Shown: positions 1-9,094 of the stretch, one piece after another
Position numbering within the stretch: position 1 is the stretch's first letter
Layout: each line of letters opens with the position of its first letter
Origin: Sinomonas sp. ASV486
Lineage (GTDB): Bacteria > Actinomycetota > Actinomycetes > Actinomycetales > Micrococcaceae
NCBI RefSeq assembly: GCF_030908215.1
Contig: NZ_JAVFJK010000002.1
Span: forward strand, 248,001 to 312,000
Length of the DNA stretch: 64,000 bases
Direction: 5' to 3'
The notes under the pieces: generated by a model
What the model saw: the letters and a program-made list of their open reading frames with translations, nothing else
Databases searched by the model: none
What the model was told of the DNA's origin: nothing
Position numbers and translations under genes: made by a program

Positions 1-102
1 GTCGTCTTCCCCACGGCCCTCGAGCGGATCGGCGACGACCGCTTCGTGTTCTATGGCATGGCCGACTCCAAGATCGGCGTCGCACGGCTCGACGTCCGCT
101 GA
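1..102 (+). CDS. 3' end of a GH130-like glycoside phosphorylase/hydrolase
   Basis: The window opens inside this gene and only its last 33 codons are present, so its start cannot be given. The visible tail ends in FYGMADSKIGVARLDV. That is the kind of closing strand seen in GH130 enzymes (beta-1,4-mannosyl or manno-oligosaccharide phosphorylases), where 'YGAADSKIGVA' is usual. A GH2 beta-mannosidase follows 90 bp downstream on the same strand, which supports a role in beta-mannoside breakdown. The family call rests on a short tail plus context and could be a related five-bladed propeller hydrolase. Confidence 0.55.
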   Translation, partial: VVFPTALERIGDDRFVFYGMADSKIGVARLDVR

Positions 103-192
103 CCGCAGCGGAGGGACGGCCCACAGGAGCCTCGTCGCCGTCCCCCGCCCGCCCTTGACCGCCCTCACGCCGTCCCGCGCCCTGGAGCCCCC

Positions 193-2691
193 TTGAAGCG
201 AATCCCGATGGTCCACGACTGGACCATGTCCCACACGGCAGGCCCCCGTCCGGCCGGCCTCGACCTGGACGGCGTGCCCGCCTCGGTTCCCGGAAGCGTT
301 CACACCGACCTGCTCGCCGCGGGCCTCATCACGGACCCGTATCTGGACTCGAACGAGGCGCAGCAGGCGTGGATCGGACAGTCCGACTGGCGCTACGCCA
401 CTGCGTTCGAGTGGCGACGGACCAGCGAGCGCTCCGAGCTCGTCTTCGAGGGCCTCGACACCGTGGCGACCGTCAGCCTCAACGGCCGCGTGGTCCTCGC
501 CGCGGAGAACATGCACCGCACGTACCGGGCCGACGTCACGGACCTCCTTGAGGAGGGCAGCAACAGCCTCACCGTCGGCTTCTCCTCGGCCGTGCGCGAG
601 GCCGATCGGCGCTCCCTCGAGCTCGGTGCCCGCCCGCACGCCAACCACCACCCCTACAACGCGCTGCGGAAGATGGCCTGTGGCTTCGGCTGGGACTGGG
701 GGCCGGACACCGCCACGGCGGGGATCTGGCGCCCGGCCCTGCTGGAGGAATGGTCGACTGCGCGCCTGGTCTCCGTGCGGCCCGTCGCCACCGTGGAGGG
801 CGCGGACGGCCTCGTCACCGTCCACGTCGACGTCGACCGCACGGGCAACGAGCCCCTTGTCGTCGTCGCGCGGGTGGGGGCTCCCGGTGGCGGTGCCGTC
901 ACCAGCGCCAGCGTGGCCCTCGGAGCCGGGGGCACGTCGTCGGCCGTCGTCCTCTCGGTCCCCGAGCCGGAGCTCTGGTGGCCGCGCGGCTATGGCGAGC
1001 CGGCGCTGCACGATCTGACGATCGAACTCAGCACGGCCGGCGACGAGGGCCGGGTTCCGCTGGATTCCTGGAGCGGCCGTATCGGGTTCCGCACGGTGAC
1101 CCTGACCATGCCGGCCGACGCCGCCGGGGTCGGCTTCGGCTTCGAGGTCAACGGGCGTCCCGTGTTCGTCAAGGGGGCGAACTGGATCCCCGACGATGCC
1201 TTCCCCCACCGCGTCGACCGGGCGCGGTACGTACAGCGCATCCGGCAGGCCACGGACGCCGGGTTCAACCTGCTGCGCGTCTGGGGCGGCGGGATCTACG
1301 AGAGCGAGGACTTCTACTCGCTGTGCGACGAGGCCGGCCTCCTGACGTGGCAGGACTTCCTCCTGGCCTGCGCGGCGTACTCCGAGGACGAGCCTCTCCG
1401 GTCCGAGATCGAGGCGGAGGCCCGCGAAGCCGTGGCGCGCCTCGCCGCGCACCCTTCCCTCGTGCTCCTCAACGGCAACAACGAGAACCTCTGGGGATTC
1501 CGCGACTGGAACTGGGAGCACCTCCTCGACGGGCGCACTTGGGGCGCCGACTACTACTACCAGCTCTTCCCCGGCCTCGTGGCCGAACTCGCCGCGCACG
1601 TCCCCTATACTCCGGGCTCGCCCTTCACGCCCGTCCCCGACGGCGAGGCCCCTCCCGGGCCTCAGCCCAACGATCCGTCCCGGGGCACCATGCACATCTG
1701 GGACCTGTGGAATGACAAGGACTACGTCCACTACCGCGACTACCAGCCCCGCTTCGTCGCCGAGTTCGGGTGGCAGGGCCCTCCTGCCTGGTCCACGCTC
1801 ACCGCGGCCGTGAGCGACAGCCCGCTCACGCCCGAATCGCCGGGGATGATCGCCCACCAGAAGGCCAGTGACGGGTACACGAAGCTCACCCGCGGGCTCG
1901 TCCCGCACCTGCCCGTTCCCCAGGAGATGCACGACTGGCACTGGGCCATGCAGCTCAACCAGGCCAACGCCGTGCGGACCGCGATCGAGTGGTTCAGGTC
2001 CCTCGCGCCGCACTGCACCGGATCGATCGTCTGGCAGCTGAACGACTGCTGGCCGGTCACCTCGTGGGCCGCCGTGGACGGGGACGGCCGGAAGAAGCCG
2101 CTGTACGCCGCCGTTCGCGCTGCCAACGCTGATCGGCTCCTGACGGTCCAGCCCCTGCGGTCCGGCCAAGGCCTTCGGGCCGCCGCGGTCAATGACACCG
2201 ATGTTCCGTGGACCGGTGCGCTGAGCCTCGAGCGCCGGATGCTCTCCGGGGAAGTGCTCGCCGCGGAAACCGCCCTGGTGACCGTGCCGGCGCGTGGCAG
2301 CTTCGACGCCGTCCTCCCCGAGTCGGTCCAGGCACCGGATTACGCCGCGGCGGAGATGGTCGTCGCGGAGCTCGACGGCGCCCGGGCCCTCTGGTTCTTC
2401 GCGGAGTACCGCGACCAGTCGCTCGAGGAGGACCGCTTCACCGCGGACCTCGAACGCCAGGGCGACGCGCTCCGCCTCAGGATCACCGCGCGGACCCTGC
2501 TCCGCGATGTGACCGTCCTTGCCGACAAGCTCGATCCCGACGCCACGGTCGACCGCGCCCTGGCGACGCTCCTGCCCGGGGAGACGGCCGAGTTTTTCGT
2601 CATCACCGACGCGCCGCTCACCCTCGACGAGCTCACTAGCCGCGAGGTGCTGCGGACGGCGAACCAGCTCGTGCACCCTCGTCGGGGCTAA
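193..2691 (+). CDS. Beta-mannosidase, glycoside hydrolase family 2
   Basis: An 832-residue cytoplasmic enzyme predicted to remove terminal beta-mannose from manno-oligosaccharides. Seen: an N-terminal GH2 sugar-binding domain, an immunoglobulin-like middle domain and a TIM barrel. The acid/base Glu431 lies in the NGNNENLWG motif and the nucleophile Glu524 in FVAEFGWQG, as in beta-mannosidases. The length is normal for the family. The start is TTG at 193, chosen because a GGAG lies five bases upstream; the next in-frame ATG at 208 has no such site. No signal peptide is visible, so the substrate is probably imported oligosaccharide, in line with the GH130-like gene just upstream. Confidence 0.9.
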   Translation: MKRIPMVHDWTMSHTAGPRPAGLDLDGVPASVPGSVHTDLLAAGLITDPYLDSNEAQQAWIGQSDWRYATAFEWRRTSERSELVFEGLDTVATVSLNGRVVLAAENMHRTYRADVTDLLEEGSNSLTVGFSSAVREADRRSLELGARPHANHHPYNALRKMACGFGWDWGPDTATAGIWRPALLEEWSTARLVSVRPVATVEGADGLVTVHVDVDRTGNEPLVVVARVGAPGGGAVTSASVALGAGGTSSAVVLSVPEPELWWPRGYGEPALHDLTIELSTAGDEGRVPLDSWSGRIGFRTVTLTMPADAAGVGFGFEVNGRPVFVKGANWIPDDAFPHRVDRARYVQRIRQATDAGFNLLRVWGGGIYESEDFYSLCDEAGLLTWQDFLLACAAYSEDEPLRSEIEAEAREAVARLAAHPSLVLLNGNNENLWGFRDWNWEHLLDGRTWGADYYYQLFPGLVAELAAHVPYTPGSPFTPVPDGEAPPGPQPNDPSRGTMHIWDLWNDKDYVHYRDYQPRFVAEFGWQGPPAWSTLTAAVSDSPLTPESPGMIAHQKASDGYTKLTRGLVPHLPVPQEMHDWHWAMQLNQANAVRTAIEWFRSLAPHCTGSIVWQLNDCWPVTSWAAVDGDGRKKPLYAAVRAANADRLLTVQPLRSGQGLRAAAVNDTDVPWTGALSLERRMLSGEVLAAETALVTVPARGSFDAVLPESVQAPDYAAAEMVVAELDGARALWFFAEYRDQSLEEDRFTADLERQGDALRLRITARTLLRDVTVLADKLDPDATVDRALATLLPGETAEFFVITDAPLTLDELTSREVLRTANQLVHPRRG

Positions 2692-3054
2692 GCGTCAACG
2701 ACGAAGGTCCAACGCTGACTAACGACGTCCACTCACTCACATGCCCTCGCCCGCGATCGCTTCTGGGGACGCGCAAGTTCTCCGGCGGAGCGCTCCTCAC
2801 CAGGTACGAGACGAGGCGCTGAGCGGTTAGGCACCCGCCCCGCTGTCCACGTCGCAATGTACGTCGTGTCCCGGCCACTTGGCGTGCTCCCGGCGCTTGT
2901 GTGCAGTGGGTTGGTGGCGCAAGGCTGGTGGGGTGATGACCTTCGCTGTGGCCATGGACAGGGTCCTCCTTGGCGAGTCCCCACGATGGCGCGACGGCAA
3001 GCTATCGGCTGCCGACGTTGTCACCGTCAGAGTCGACCCCGTGAGTGCTGCCCG
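2692..3054. other. Intergenic stretch without a supported gene
   Basis: About 360 bases between the beta-mannosidase stop and the DUF1801 start. No frame in it has convincing codon use or a family match. It holds the first copy of a 20-bp direct repeat (2803-2822); the second copy lies just after the DUF1801 gene. Confidence 0.5.
2803..2822 (+). repeat. 20-bp direct repeat, copy 1
   Basis: GGTACGAGACGAGGCGCTGA occurs here and again, identical and in the same orientation, at 3502-3521. The two copies bracket the DUF1801 gene. The flanking bases differ (GCGGTTAG versus CGGGAGAG), so the identity is confined to about 20 bases. This suggests a recombination or insertion boundary or a dispersed repeat; its origin is unknown. 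Confidence 0.75.
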
Positions 3055-3462
3055 GTGAACGCCTCTCCTTCCGACCCCCGCGTCGACGAGTACATCGACC
3101 GGCTGCCCGAGTGGCAGCAAGCTATTTGCCGCGAGGTCCGCGCGTTGGCCCGCGAGGCCGATCCAGAGGTCGAGGAGACCATCAAGCGATCGGTGCAACC
3201 GTACTTCGTGCTCAAGGGCAATATCTGCGCCCTGCTCGCTGCCAAAGACCACGTCAACATCTTCCTCTACGACCCCACGGCGGCCGATCCACACGGCATC
3301 ATCAATCAGGGCCAGGGGAACTCCACAGCTCGGGCCGTCCAGATCTACCGGGATGACGAGATCAACTGGACGGCCCTGCTGGCAATGTTCCGCGCCATCA
3401 TCGTCAACAACCGCGCCGGAGGCTGGCGACGGATCAAGAGCGGCACTCCATCCCCGGATTAG
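3055..3462 (+). CDS. DUF1801-domain protein
   Basis: About 135 residues, cytoplasmic. The sequence DPRVDEYIDRLPEWQQAICREVR followed by a two-layer domain matches DUF1801/YdhG-like proteins (fold related to iron-chaperone frataxin-like proteins), whose biochemical role is not established. The frame is open further upstream, but that part is not family-like. GTG at 3055 was chosen because it begins right before the conserved domain; no good ribosome-binding site decides it. The gene stands alone between two identical 20-bp direct repeats, which may mark it as a mobile or recently inserted segment. Confidence 0.7.
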   Translation: MNASPSDPRVDEYIDRLPEWQQAICREVRALAREADPEVEETIKRSVQPYFVLKGNICALLAAKDHVNIFLYDPTAADPHGIINQGQGNSTARAVQIYRDDEINWTALLAMFRAIIVNNRAGGWRRIKSGTPSPD

Positions 3463-3501
3463 GCTCAATGGTCGCAAGTAGGGGATGCCGCATCCTGACC
3501 C

Positions 3502-3521
3502 GGTACGAGACGAGGCGCTGA
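3502..3521 (+). repeat. 20-bp direct repeat, copy 2
   Basis: Second identical copy of GGTACGAGACGAGGCGCTGA, 699 bases downstream of the first and 39 bases after the DUF1801 stop. See the first copy at 2803. Confidence 0.75.
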
Positions 3522-3750
3522 CGGGAGAGCGGACGACGGCGGCGGAGCGGCCGCCGCTGTTCTGTGTGAGTTAGGCGGCGCGACACAGGCAATTCACAGC
3601 GTCGTAATGCTGGGCGCGAAAGATCGAAAGGCCGGGATCGAGCCCTCGTGCAGCGTCCCCCCAGCGGACGAGGGCTCACCCGCAACCATCAGAGAATCTC
3701 GCCCTCCCTCTGCGCCGTCAGCGCTCTGGGCTGAGAAGAGGAGCACCGCA

Positions 3751-6648
3751 ATGGCCGGACGGTCAACAGGTAACCGAAGAACCCTCATCCTCCCTCCAAG
3801 CCTGTCCCACGGCCTGCGTCGGCTGTCGCCGCCCAGGCTCGGGCGCAGGCCGTTCGCGATCGTGGCCGCCAGCTGCTCGCTCGCCCTGCTGGGCGGCGGT
3901 ATCGCAGCGGCGTCGACGATCCAGTTCGGCCAGAATCAGGTCGGTTCGCAGTACGAGGACGGGGAGCAGATCTCCTCGAACCAGGTCATCAAGCCGATCG
4001 GCGACCGCCTGATGACGCCGTTCGGCAAGATCATGGGCTCGGTGGTAAGCCCAGACGGCCGTTACCTTGTCGGGACCAGCGCCGACCGGTCAGTCGACCT
4101 GCAGGTCTTCGACCTCAAGACCTACAAGCCGGTGGCCGCAGCGGGTACCCTCTCGGCCACGTCGTTCACGGCGGCCTCCACCAACGCAGGCTACCTGGGC
4201 ATGGCCTACCAGCACATCTCCGACGGCTCGGTCGGACAGGAGGGCCCGGTATTCTCGCCCGACGGCAAATTCCTCTACGCCCCGGTCGCCTCGGGCATCG
4301 TGCGCTACCCGTTCAACCCGGACGGCTCGCTCGGCGCCGGCACCACGATCAGCATCCCAGCTGCGGGCGGCAAGCAGGCGCTGACCGCTGGCATGGCGTT
4401 CTCTCCGGACGGATCAACGCTGTACGCGGCGGTCAACGGCCAGAACACCGTCGTCGCGATCGACTCAGTTGCCGGCACTGTCACCCAGACCTTCAGCACG
4501 GGCATCGCCCCCCGCCAGCTCAAGTTCGTCGGGACCAAGCTGTACGTCTCCAACGAGGGCGGCCACCGGGCCGCCGCCGGCGACACGACGATGGGCTCCT
4601 ACGGCACCCAGGTTCCCGCAGACACCTACCTCGGCACCTCGACGAGCGGCACGGTCAGCGTCATCGACACGGCCAGCGCCGCCGCGCCGGTCTCGTCGAT
4701 CGACGTCCAGCTGCACCCGACCGCGATGCACCTCGACGGCTCGACCCTGTACGTGGCCAACACGAACAGCGACACCGTCTCGGTTATCGACACGGCGACC
4801 AACAAGGTGGTGCAGACCATCGCGACCCAGCCGTGGGCCTCGTCGCAGGTTGGCTACGCGCCGACCGCGATCACCATGCAGGGTGATCACCTGCTGGTTT
4901 CGCTGGGCCGCGCGAACGCCATCGCCGTCTACAAGGTCAACCAGCAGAACCCGAAGGATCCGGCCAGCTACATAGGCCTGCTGCCCACGGACTACTATCC
5001 GGAGAACGTCGCGGCGGTGAACGGCCAGATCGTGGTCACGAACACCCGCGGCATCGACGCGCGCGGCCCGGTGCTGAGCTTCAACAAGGGTCCGGGCACC
5101 ACGGTTGCTACCGGCCACGGAACGCACTCCACCACTGCCTCGCTCACCAAGTTCACGCTGCCGAGCGACGAGCAGATCCAGCAGTACACAGAAACCGTCT
5201 TCGAGCAGAACGGCTGGGACGGAAGCTCCGTCAAGGAGGCGACGGCCGCAGAGGCCGCCAAGATCCCGGCCGTGGCGGTGCCGAAGCGGATCGGCGATCC
5301 GTCGACGATCAAGCACGTTTTCCTGATCGTCAAGGAGAACCGCACCTACGATCAGGTGTACGGCGACATGAAGCAGGGCAACGGTGACGCCTCGCTCGCG
5401 CAGTTCGGCGCGAAGGCCACCCCGAACCAGCACGCGCTGGCCACCCAGTTCGGGCTGTACGACAACACCTACGACATCGGCACGAACTCGGCCGAGGGCC
5501 ACAACTGGATGATGCAGGGCGACAACCCCGCGTACACGGAGACCAGCGCCGGCGAGTACAAGCGCTCCTACGACACCGAAGAGGACGTCCTGGGCCACCA
5601 GCGCTCCGGGTTCCTGTGGACCTCGATCCAGTCCGCGGGCAACACGGCGAGGAACTACGGCGAGTTCGAGTACGGCGAGGGCAAGCCGGCCGGCGCAACC
5701 TGGCAGCAGTACTACTGCGCTGCCACGAGCACGATGGCCGGCGGCGACCCGTCGCAGCTTTTCACCCCCGCCCTCCAGATGCACTCCAGCTCGGCCATCC
5801 CGTCGCTGAACGCGATCGGGGACACGAACGCGGCACCCTTCGACACCGCTGTGCCGGACATCTACCGCTACGAGACGTGGAAGCAGGACTTCGAGAAGAA
5901 CGGTCCGAAGAACTTCCAGATGACCTGGCTCTCGAGTGACCACACGGGCGGCACCGCGGACCCCGAGGCGCAGGTCGCGGACAACGACCTCGCCGTGGGC
6001 AAGATCGTCGACGAGATCTCGCATTCGCCGTACTGGAAGGACTCGGCGATCTTCATCGCTGAGGACGACAGCCAGGACGGCGCCGACCACGTCGACGGCC
6101 ACCGCGCCCCGGTCCAGGTCATCAGCCCGTACGCCGTGCACGGCCAGACCGTCAGCACCTTCTACTCCCAGATCAGCATGGTTCGGACCATCCAGCAGAT
6201 CCTCGGCGCCCAGCCGCTGAACCAGAAGGTCGCCGCGGCCACCCCGATGTTCGATGCGTTCACCAACAAGCCGGACATGACGCCGTACACGGCCGTCCCG
6301 AACCAGGTCCCCCTGACCGAAGGCGTCAAGACCGCCCCGGCCTGCGGCCTCGACACGCTGGGGCAGACGGGTGCCGCCGCGGCCGCGGTCAACACCGCGG
6401 CGGCCCAGGCGGCCGCCGTCCCGGCCTCGATGCAGGACATCGCCGAGGAATGGGACACCTGGTCTGAGCAGCAGCACCTGACGGGCAACGGGGCGAAGGA
6501 AGACTTCGCGAACCCGTACCTGTTCAACCGGTGGACCTGGTACCAGACCCATGGCTGGCAGACCCCGTACCCGGGTGACGCCAAGGTCTACGGCCCGAAC
6601 GACGTGCCGGGCATCGCCGCCGACTCGACCGACCACGCGGACGGCTGA
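3751..6648 (+). CDS. Secreted YncE-type beta-propeller / phosphoesterase fusion protein
   Basis: A 965-residue exported protein. The N-terminus carries arginines followed by a hydrophobic stretch (IVAASCSLALLGGGIAAAST), a signal peptide. Residues of roughly 60-470 hold repeats of the type SPDGRYLV, VFSPDGKFLY, FSPDGSTLY and TVSVIDTATNKVV, a YncE/YVTN seven-bladed propeller. From about residue 525 follows a phosphoesterase domain (AcpA/phospholipase C superfamily) with HVFLIVKENRTYDQVYGDM and the late metal-binding part EDDSQDGADHVDGHR. Such bifunctional proteins are known in actinobacteria, but their substrate is unsettled. ATG 3751 was chosen because GAGGAG lies nine bases before it; the frame is open further upstream without a usable start signal. 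A strong terminator follows at 6702. Confidence 0.85.
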   Translation: MAGRSTGNRRTLILPPSLSHGLRRLSPPRLGRRPFAIVAASCSLALLGGGIAAASTIQFGQNQVGSQYEDGEQISSNQVIKPIGDRLMTPFGKIMGSVVSPDGRYLVGTSADRSVDLQVFDLKTYKPVAAAGTLSATSFTAASTNAGYLGMAYQHISDGSVGQEGPVFSPDGKFLYAPVASGIVRYPFNPDGSLGAGTTISIPAAGGKQALTAGMAFSPDGSTLYAAVNGQNTVVAIDSVAGTVTQTFSTGIAPRQLKFVGTKLYVSNEGGHRAAAGDTTMGSYGTQVPADTYLGTSTSGTVSVIDTASAAAPVSSIDVQLHPTAMHLDGSTLYVANTNSDTVSVIDTATNKVVQTIATQPWASSQVGYAPTAITMQGDHLLVSLGRANAIAVYKVNQQNPKDPASYIGLLPTDYYPENVAAVNGQIVVTNTRGIDARGPVLSFNKGPGTTVATGHGTHSTTASLTKFTLPSDEQIQQYTETVFEQNGWDGSSVKEATAAEAAKIPAVAVPKRIGDPSTIKHVFLIVKENRTYDQVYGDMKQGNGDASLAQFGAKATPNQHALATQFGLYDNTYDIGTNSAEGHNWMMQGDNPAYTETSAGEYKRSYDTEEDVLGHQRSGFLWTSIQSAGNTARNYGEFEYGEGKPAGATWQQYYCAATSTMAGGDPSQLFTPALQMHSSSAIPSLNAIGDTNAAPFDTAVPDIYRYETWKQDFEKNGPKNFQMTWLSSDHTGGTADPEAQVADNDLAVGKIVDEISHSPYWKDSAIFIAEDDSQDGADHVDGHRAPVQVISPYAVHGQTVSTFYSQISMVRTIQQILGAQPLNQKVAAATPMFDAFTNKPDMTPYTAVPNQVPLTEGVKTAPACGLDTLGQTGAAAAAVNTAAAQAAAVPASMQDIAEEWDTWSEQQHLTGNGAKEDFANPYLFNRWTWYQTHGWQTPYPGDAKVYGPNDVPGIAADSTDHADG

Positions 6649-6701
6649 CGGACCCCTGACCGGTCGGTGACCGCCGGTCACCGAAGCATTTTCTGACGAA
6701 G

Positions 6702-6735
6702 CTGAAGGCCGCCTCGAAACCGAGGCGGCCTTCAG
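6702..6735. terminator. Bidirectional hairpin terminator
   Basis: A perfect 15-bp stem (CTGAAGGCCGCCTCG) with an AAAC loop lies between the convergent phosphoesterase (+) and SOUL (-) genes, so it can serve both. There is no long T run, as is usual in high-GC actinobacteria. Confidence 0.85.
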
Positions 6736-6769
6736 TCGTTCGTGGCACGAGGTTGCCGGCGGCGACGCC

Positions 6770-7381
6770 CTACTCCAGCGCCACGTCCTGGATGACCTCG
6801 TTGTGGCGGAGGAACCAGGGCTTGAACGGCGGGTCGAATCGGGCGAAGCGAGGCGCGCCTGAAGGTCTCAGCCCGGCTGCGGCCAGGGCGGCCTGGAGTT
6901 CGCGGTTGCGCTTCGCGAAATCAGATTCGGTTCCGCGGCCGGAGAAGCGGGCCACCGCCGCAGTGGAGCCCGGCACGGTCCGGATCTTCACCCGCGGGTC
7001 AGCGGGCACCGGGGCCGTATCCTCGGTCATTCCGGCAGGGAGCACGAATGCGATCACGTACGCGCGCTCGCCGGACTCCCCGGCGACGGCCGGGCCGGCA
7101 TCCTCGGGTCGGTGCTGGAGCACCGGCGCCGTCATCTGCACCTTCTGGGACGGCGGCTTCCGGGCCGACGCGTCGCCCTGGAGCACGGGGGCAGTCATCG
7201 CCAGGGACTGCCGGGCCGTGTTGTTGCCGCTGATGTAGTTGAACAGGTGGCGGAAGGCGGCGTTGCCTGCGCGGTCGAACGTCGCATCGACCCCCACTTC
7301 CGCCACCGTATGCACCGGGTACCGCCGCAGCTCGAAGTCCGCGTACCGCCGCACAAGCTCGTAGGGCTGCTGTTCAGTCAT
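6770..7381 (-). CDS. SOUL-family haem-binding protein
   Basis: A 203-residue soluble protein. The opening YELVRRYADFELRRYPVHTVAEV, then F..LFNYISGNN and MTAPV (twice), are hallmarks of the SOUL/HEBP family, which binds haem or related tetrapyrroles; its function in actinobacteria is not defined. The start is ATG at 7381 because homologues begin with the same MTEQxPYE pattern. A GGGGGAGG lies directly against the start codon, which is unusually close for a ribosome-binding site. The gene is monocistronic and convergent with the phosphoesterase gene. Confidence 0.85.
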   Translation of the reverse strand: MTEQQPYELVRRYADFELRRYPVHTVAEVGVDATFDRAGNAAFRHLFNYISGNNTARQSLAMTAPVLQGDASARKPPSQKVQMTAPVLQHRPEDAGPAVAGESGERAYVIAFVLPAGMTEDTAPVPADPRVKIRTVPGSTAAVARFSGRGTESDFAKRNRELQAALAAAGLRPSGAPRFARFDPPFKPWFLRHNEVIQDVALE

Positions 7382-7551
7382 CCTCCCCCAGACGCTACGC
7401 CCGCGATCGGGCCAAGAACAGGGTCGGGCGGGCTCGGCTCAGCGCTGCGGGCAGGCCGTCGTCGGTGGTCGAATCCCTGTGGGGCGGCCTCGGGCGGCGC
7501 CTGTGGCGCACGACGGCGCGTCCCCGGCTCGGGTTCGCGGCCTCACCAGCG

Positions 7552-7992
7552 CTACGGCTGGCCCTCCTCGACCACCCGCTTGATGTCTGCAAGTACGGGC
7601 GCCCACGCGTTGGCGACCATGTTCTCGGCGTCGTCCTGGGTGGGGCTGTTGCCGTGGGTCAGAGTCAGAGTCGTGGCACCGTCCTGCTCCGTCAGCTCGT
7701 AGGTGACGTGGTGGTAGTTCTCGGGAGAGTCCGCGGTGCCGGCCAACGGGCTCCAATGGGTCGTACTCACCACCCTCGGCGGCTCATACCGCAGGACCGT
7801 GCCCTTGTCCGTATAGGACTGGCCCTTCCACTCGCCGCTCCAAGTCACAGAACCGCCTAGGCGCCAGTCGGCTTCGAGTGTCGTCCCGTGGAGGTACAGC
7901 GAGACGGTCTCGGGGTCGACGAGCGCGTCCCACACGCGCTCGATCGCGGCGTTGATCGTGATCGATGTCTGGGCTGAATAGGTGTCCGCCAT
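7552..7992 (-). CDS. SRPBCC / AHSA1-type protein
   Basis: 146 residues with the START-like fold signature: SITINAAIERVWDALVDPETVSLYLHGTTLEADWRLGGSVTW, then YEPPRVVSTTHWSPL and a C-terminal helix. Members of this family (AHSA1/activator of Hsp90 ATPase homologue 1-like) bind hydrophobic ligands; the ligand here is unknown. The open frame runs far upstream, but the domain starts at MADTYS, so ATG 7992 was chosen. It is divergent from the peptidase gene that starts at 8111. Confidence 0.8.
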   Translation of the reverse strand: MADTYSAQTSITINAAIERVWDALVDPETVSLYLHGTTLEADWRLGGSVTWSGEWKGQSYTDKGTVLRYEPPRVVSTTHWSPLAGTADSPENYHHVTYELTEQDGATTLTLTHGNSPTQDDAENMVANAWAPVLADIKRVVEEGQP

Positions 7993-8110
7993 GGCCCGAT
8001 CGTAATGCCGTACACGGGAGGGGACGAGGGCTGGCGTGCTGATCGTTGACGCGCTCTGCGTCGCGCTGTTAGGCCTGTACGCGACCGCCGTCCAGTGGAA
8101 CGCTGGGGGC

Positions 8111-9061
8111 ATGAAGTACCCTCCCATCGAGCCCTTCAAGTCGGGCCTCCTCGAGCTTGAGGACGGCGCGCAGCTGTACTGGGAGGCGTCGGGGAACCCG
8201 GACGGACTCCCCGCGCTCTGGCTGCACGGCGGCCCCGGCTCGGGTCTGGGAAGCGACGGATACCGCCGCCATTTCGACGCCGAGCGGTACCTGATCGTCG
8301 GGATCGACCAGCGCGGATGCGGGCGCAGTCGGCCCCTCGCGAGCGAGGCACCCGAGTCGCTCGAGTCGAACACCACCGGCCGGCTAGTCGCCGACATCGA
8401 GCGCCTGCGCCAGACTATGGGCATAGAGCGGTGGGTACTCGCGGGCGCCTCATGGGGCACGACGCTCGCCCTCGCCTACGCGCTAGCCCACCCCACGCGG
8501 GTCCTCGGGATGGCGCTGGTGGCCGTGACAACCACCGGGCGCGAGGAGGTCGACTGGATCACCGAGGGCGTCGGGCGCATCTTCCCCGAGGCGTGGCAGG
8601 ACTTCGAGGCCGCCTCGCAACGGCACGACGGCGAACGCGTGGTGGAGGCCTACGCCCGGCGGCTCGCTTCCGACGACCCTGCCGACCGCGCCGCCGCGGC
8701 CCTGTCCTGGGACACCTGGGAGAGCGCCCACATCTCCTTCGACAGCCCCGACCAGCAGGGCGTCCAACATGAGGACGACGCCGAGCGACTGGGCTTCGCG
8801 ACACTCGTGACGCACTACTGGTCCAACGACGCGTTCCTGACCGGCGACGACGCGATCCTCGAAAGGGTCGGCGAACTCGGCCACATCCCTGCTCATCTGA
8901 TCCACGGCAGGCGCGACATCAGCGGCCCCGCGATCACCCCTTGGCGGCTCCACCGGGAGTGGCCAGCGAGCACCCTGAGCATCATCGAGGACGAAGGGCA
9001 CGGAGGCACCCGCGAGATGGAACTCCTCGACGCCGCCCTGGACTTGCTAGCCCAGACCTGA
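8111..9061 (+). CDS. Prolyl iminopeptidase, alpha/beta hydrolase (S33)
   Basis: 316 residues, cytoplasmic, predicted to release N-terminal proline from peptides. Seen: LWLHGGPGSG (oxyanion region), VGIDQRGCGRSRP, the nucleophile elbow GASWGTTLALAYA, the late Asp in HGRRDISGP and the catalytic His in EDEGHGG. These are the S33 proline iminopeptidase motifs in the right order, although other S33 hydrolases share most of them. ATG 8111 was chosen because the family alignment (MKYPPIEPFKSGLLEL) starts there. Confidence 0.85.
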   Translation: MKYPPIEPFKSGLLELEDGAQLYWEASGNPDGLPALWLHGGPGSGLGSDGYRRHFDAERYLIVGIDQRGCGRSRPLASEAPESLESNTTGRLVADIERLRQTMGIERWVLAGASWGTTLALAYALAHPTRVLGMALVAVTTTGREEVDWITEGVGRIFPEAWQDFEAASQRHDGERVVEAYARRLASDDPADRAAAALSWDTWESAHISFDSPDQQGVQHEDDAERLGFATLVTHYWSNDAFLTGDDAILERVGELGHIPAHLIHGRRDISGPAITPWRLHREWPASTLSIIEDEGHGGTREMELLDAALDLLAQT

Positions 9062-9094
9062 CCTGCACCCGCCGAATCCGCAGGAATCCACCGC

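Noticed and set aside
2706-3577. GTTAGGC-like core sites near both 20-bp repeats, suggestive of integron attC
   Set aside because: Only the right-hand core fits at each place; no matching complementary left core or cassette-like hairpin was found for the second site, and no integrase is present.
4465-6681. Very long open frame on the minus strand under the phosphoesterase gene
   Set aside because: Codon-position bias of the plus-strand gene in GC-rich DNA creates it; its translation is Arg/Gly/Val/Asp-rich with no family likeness.
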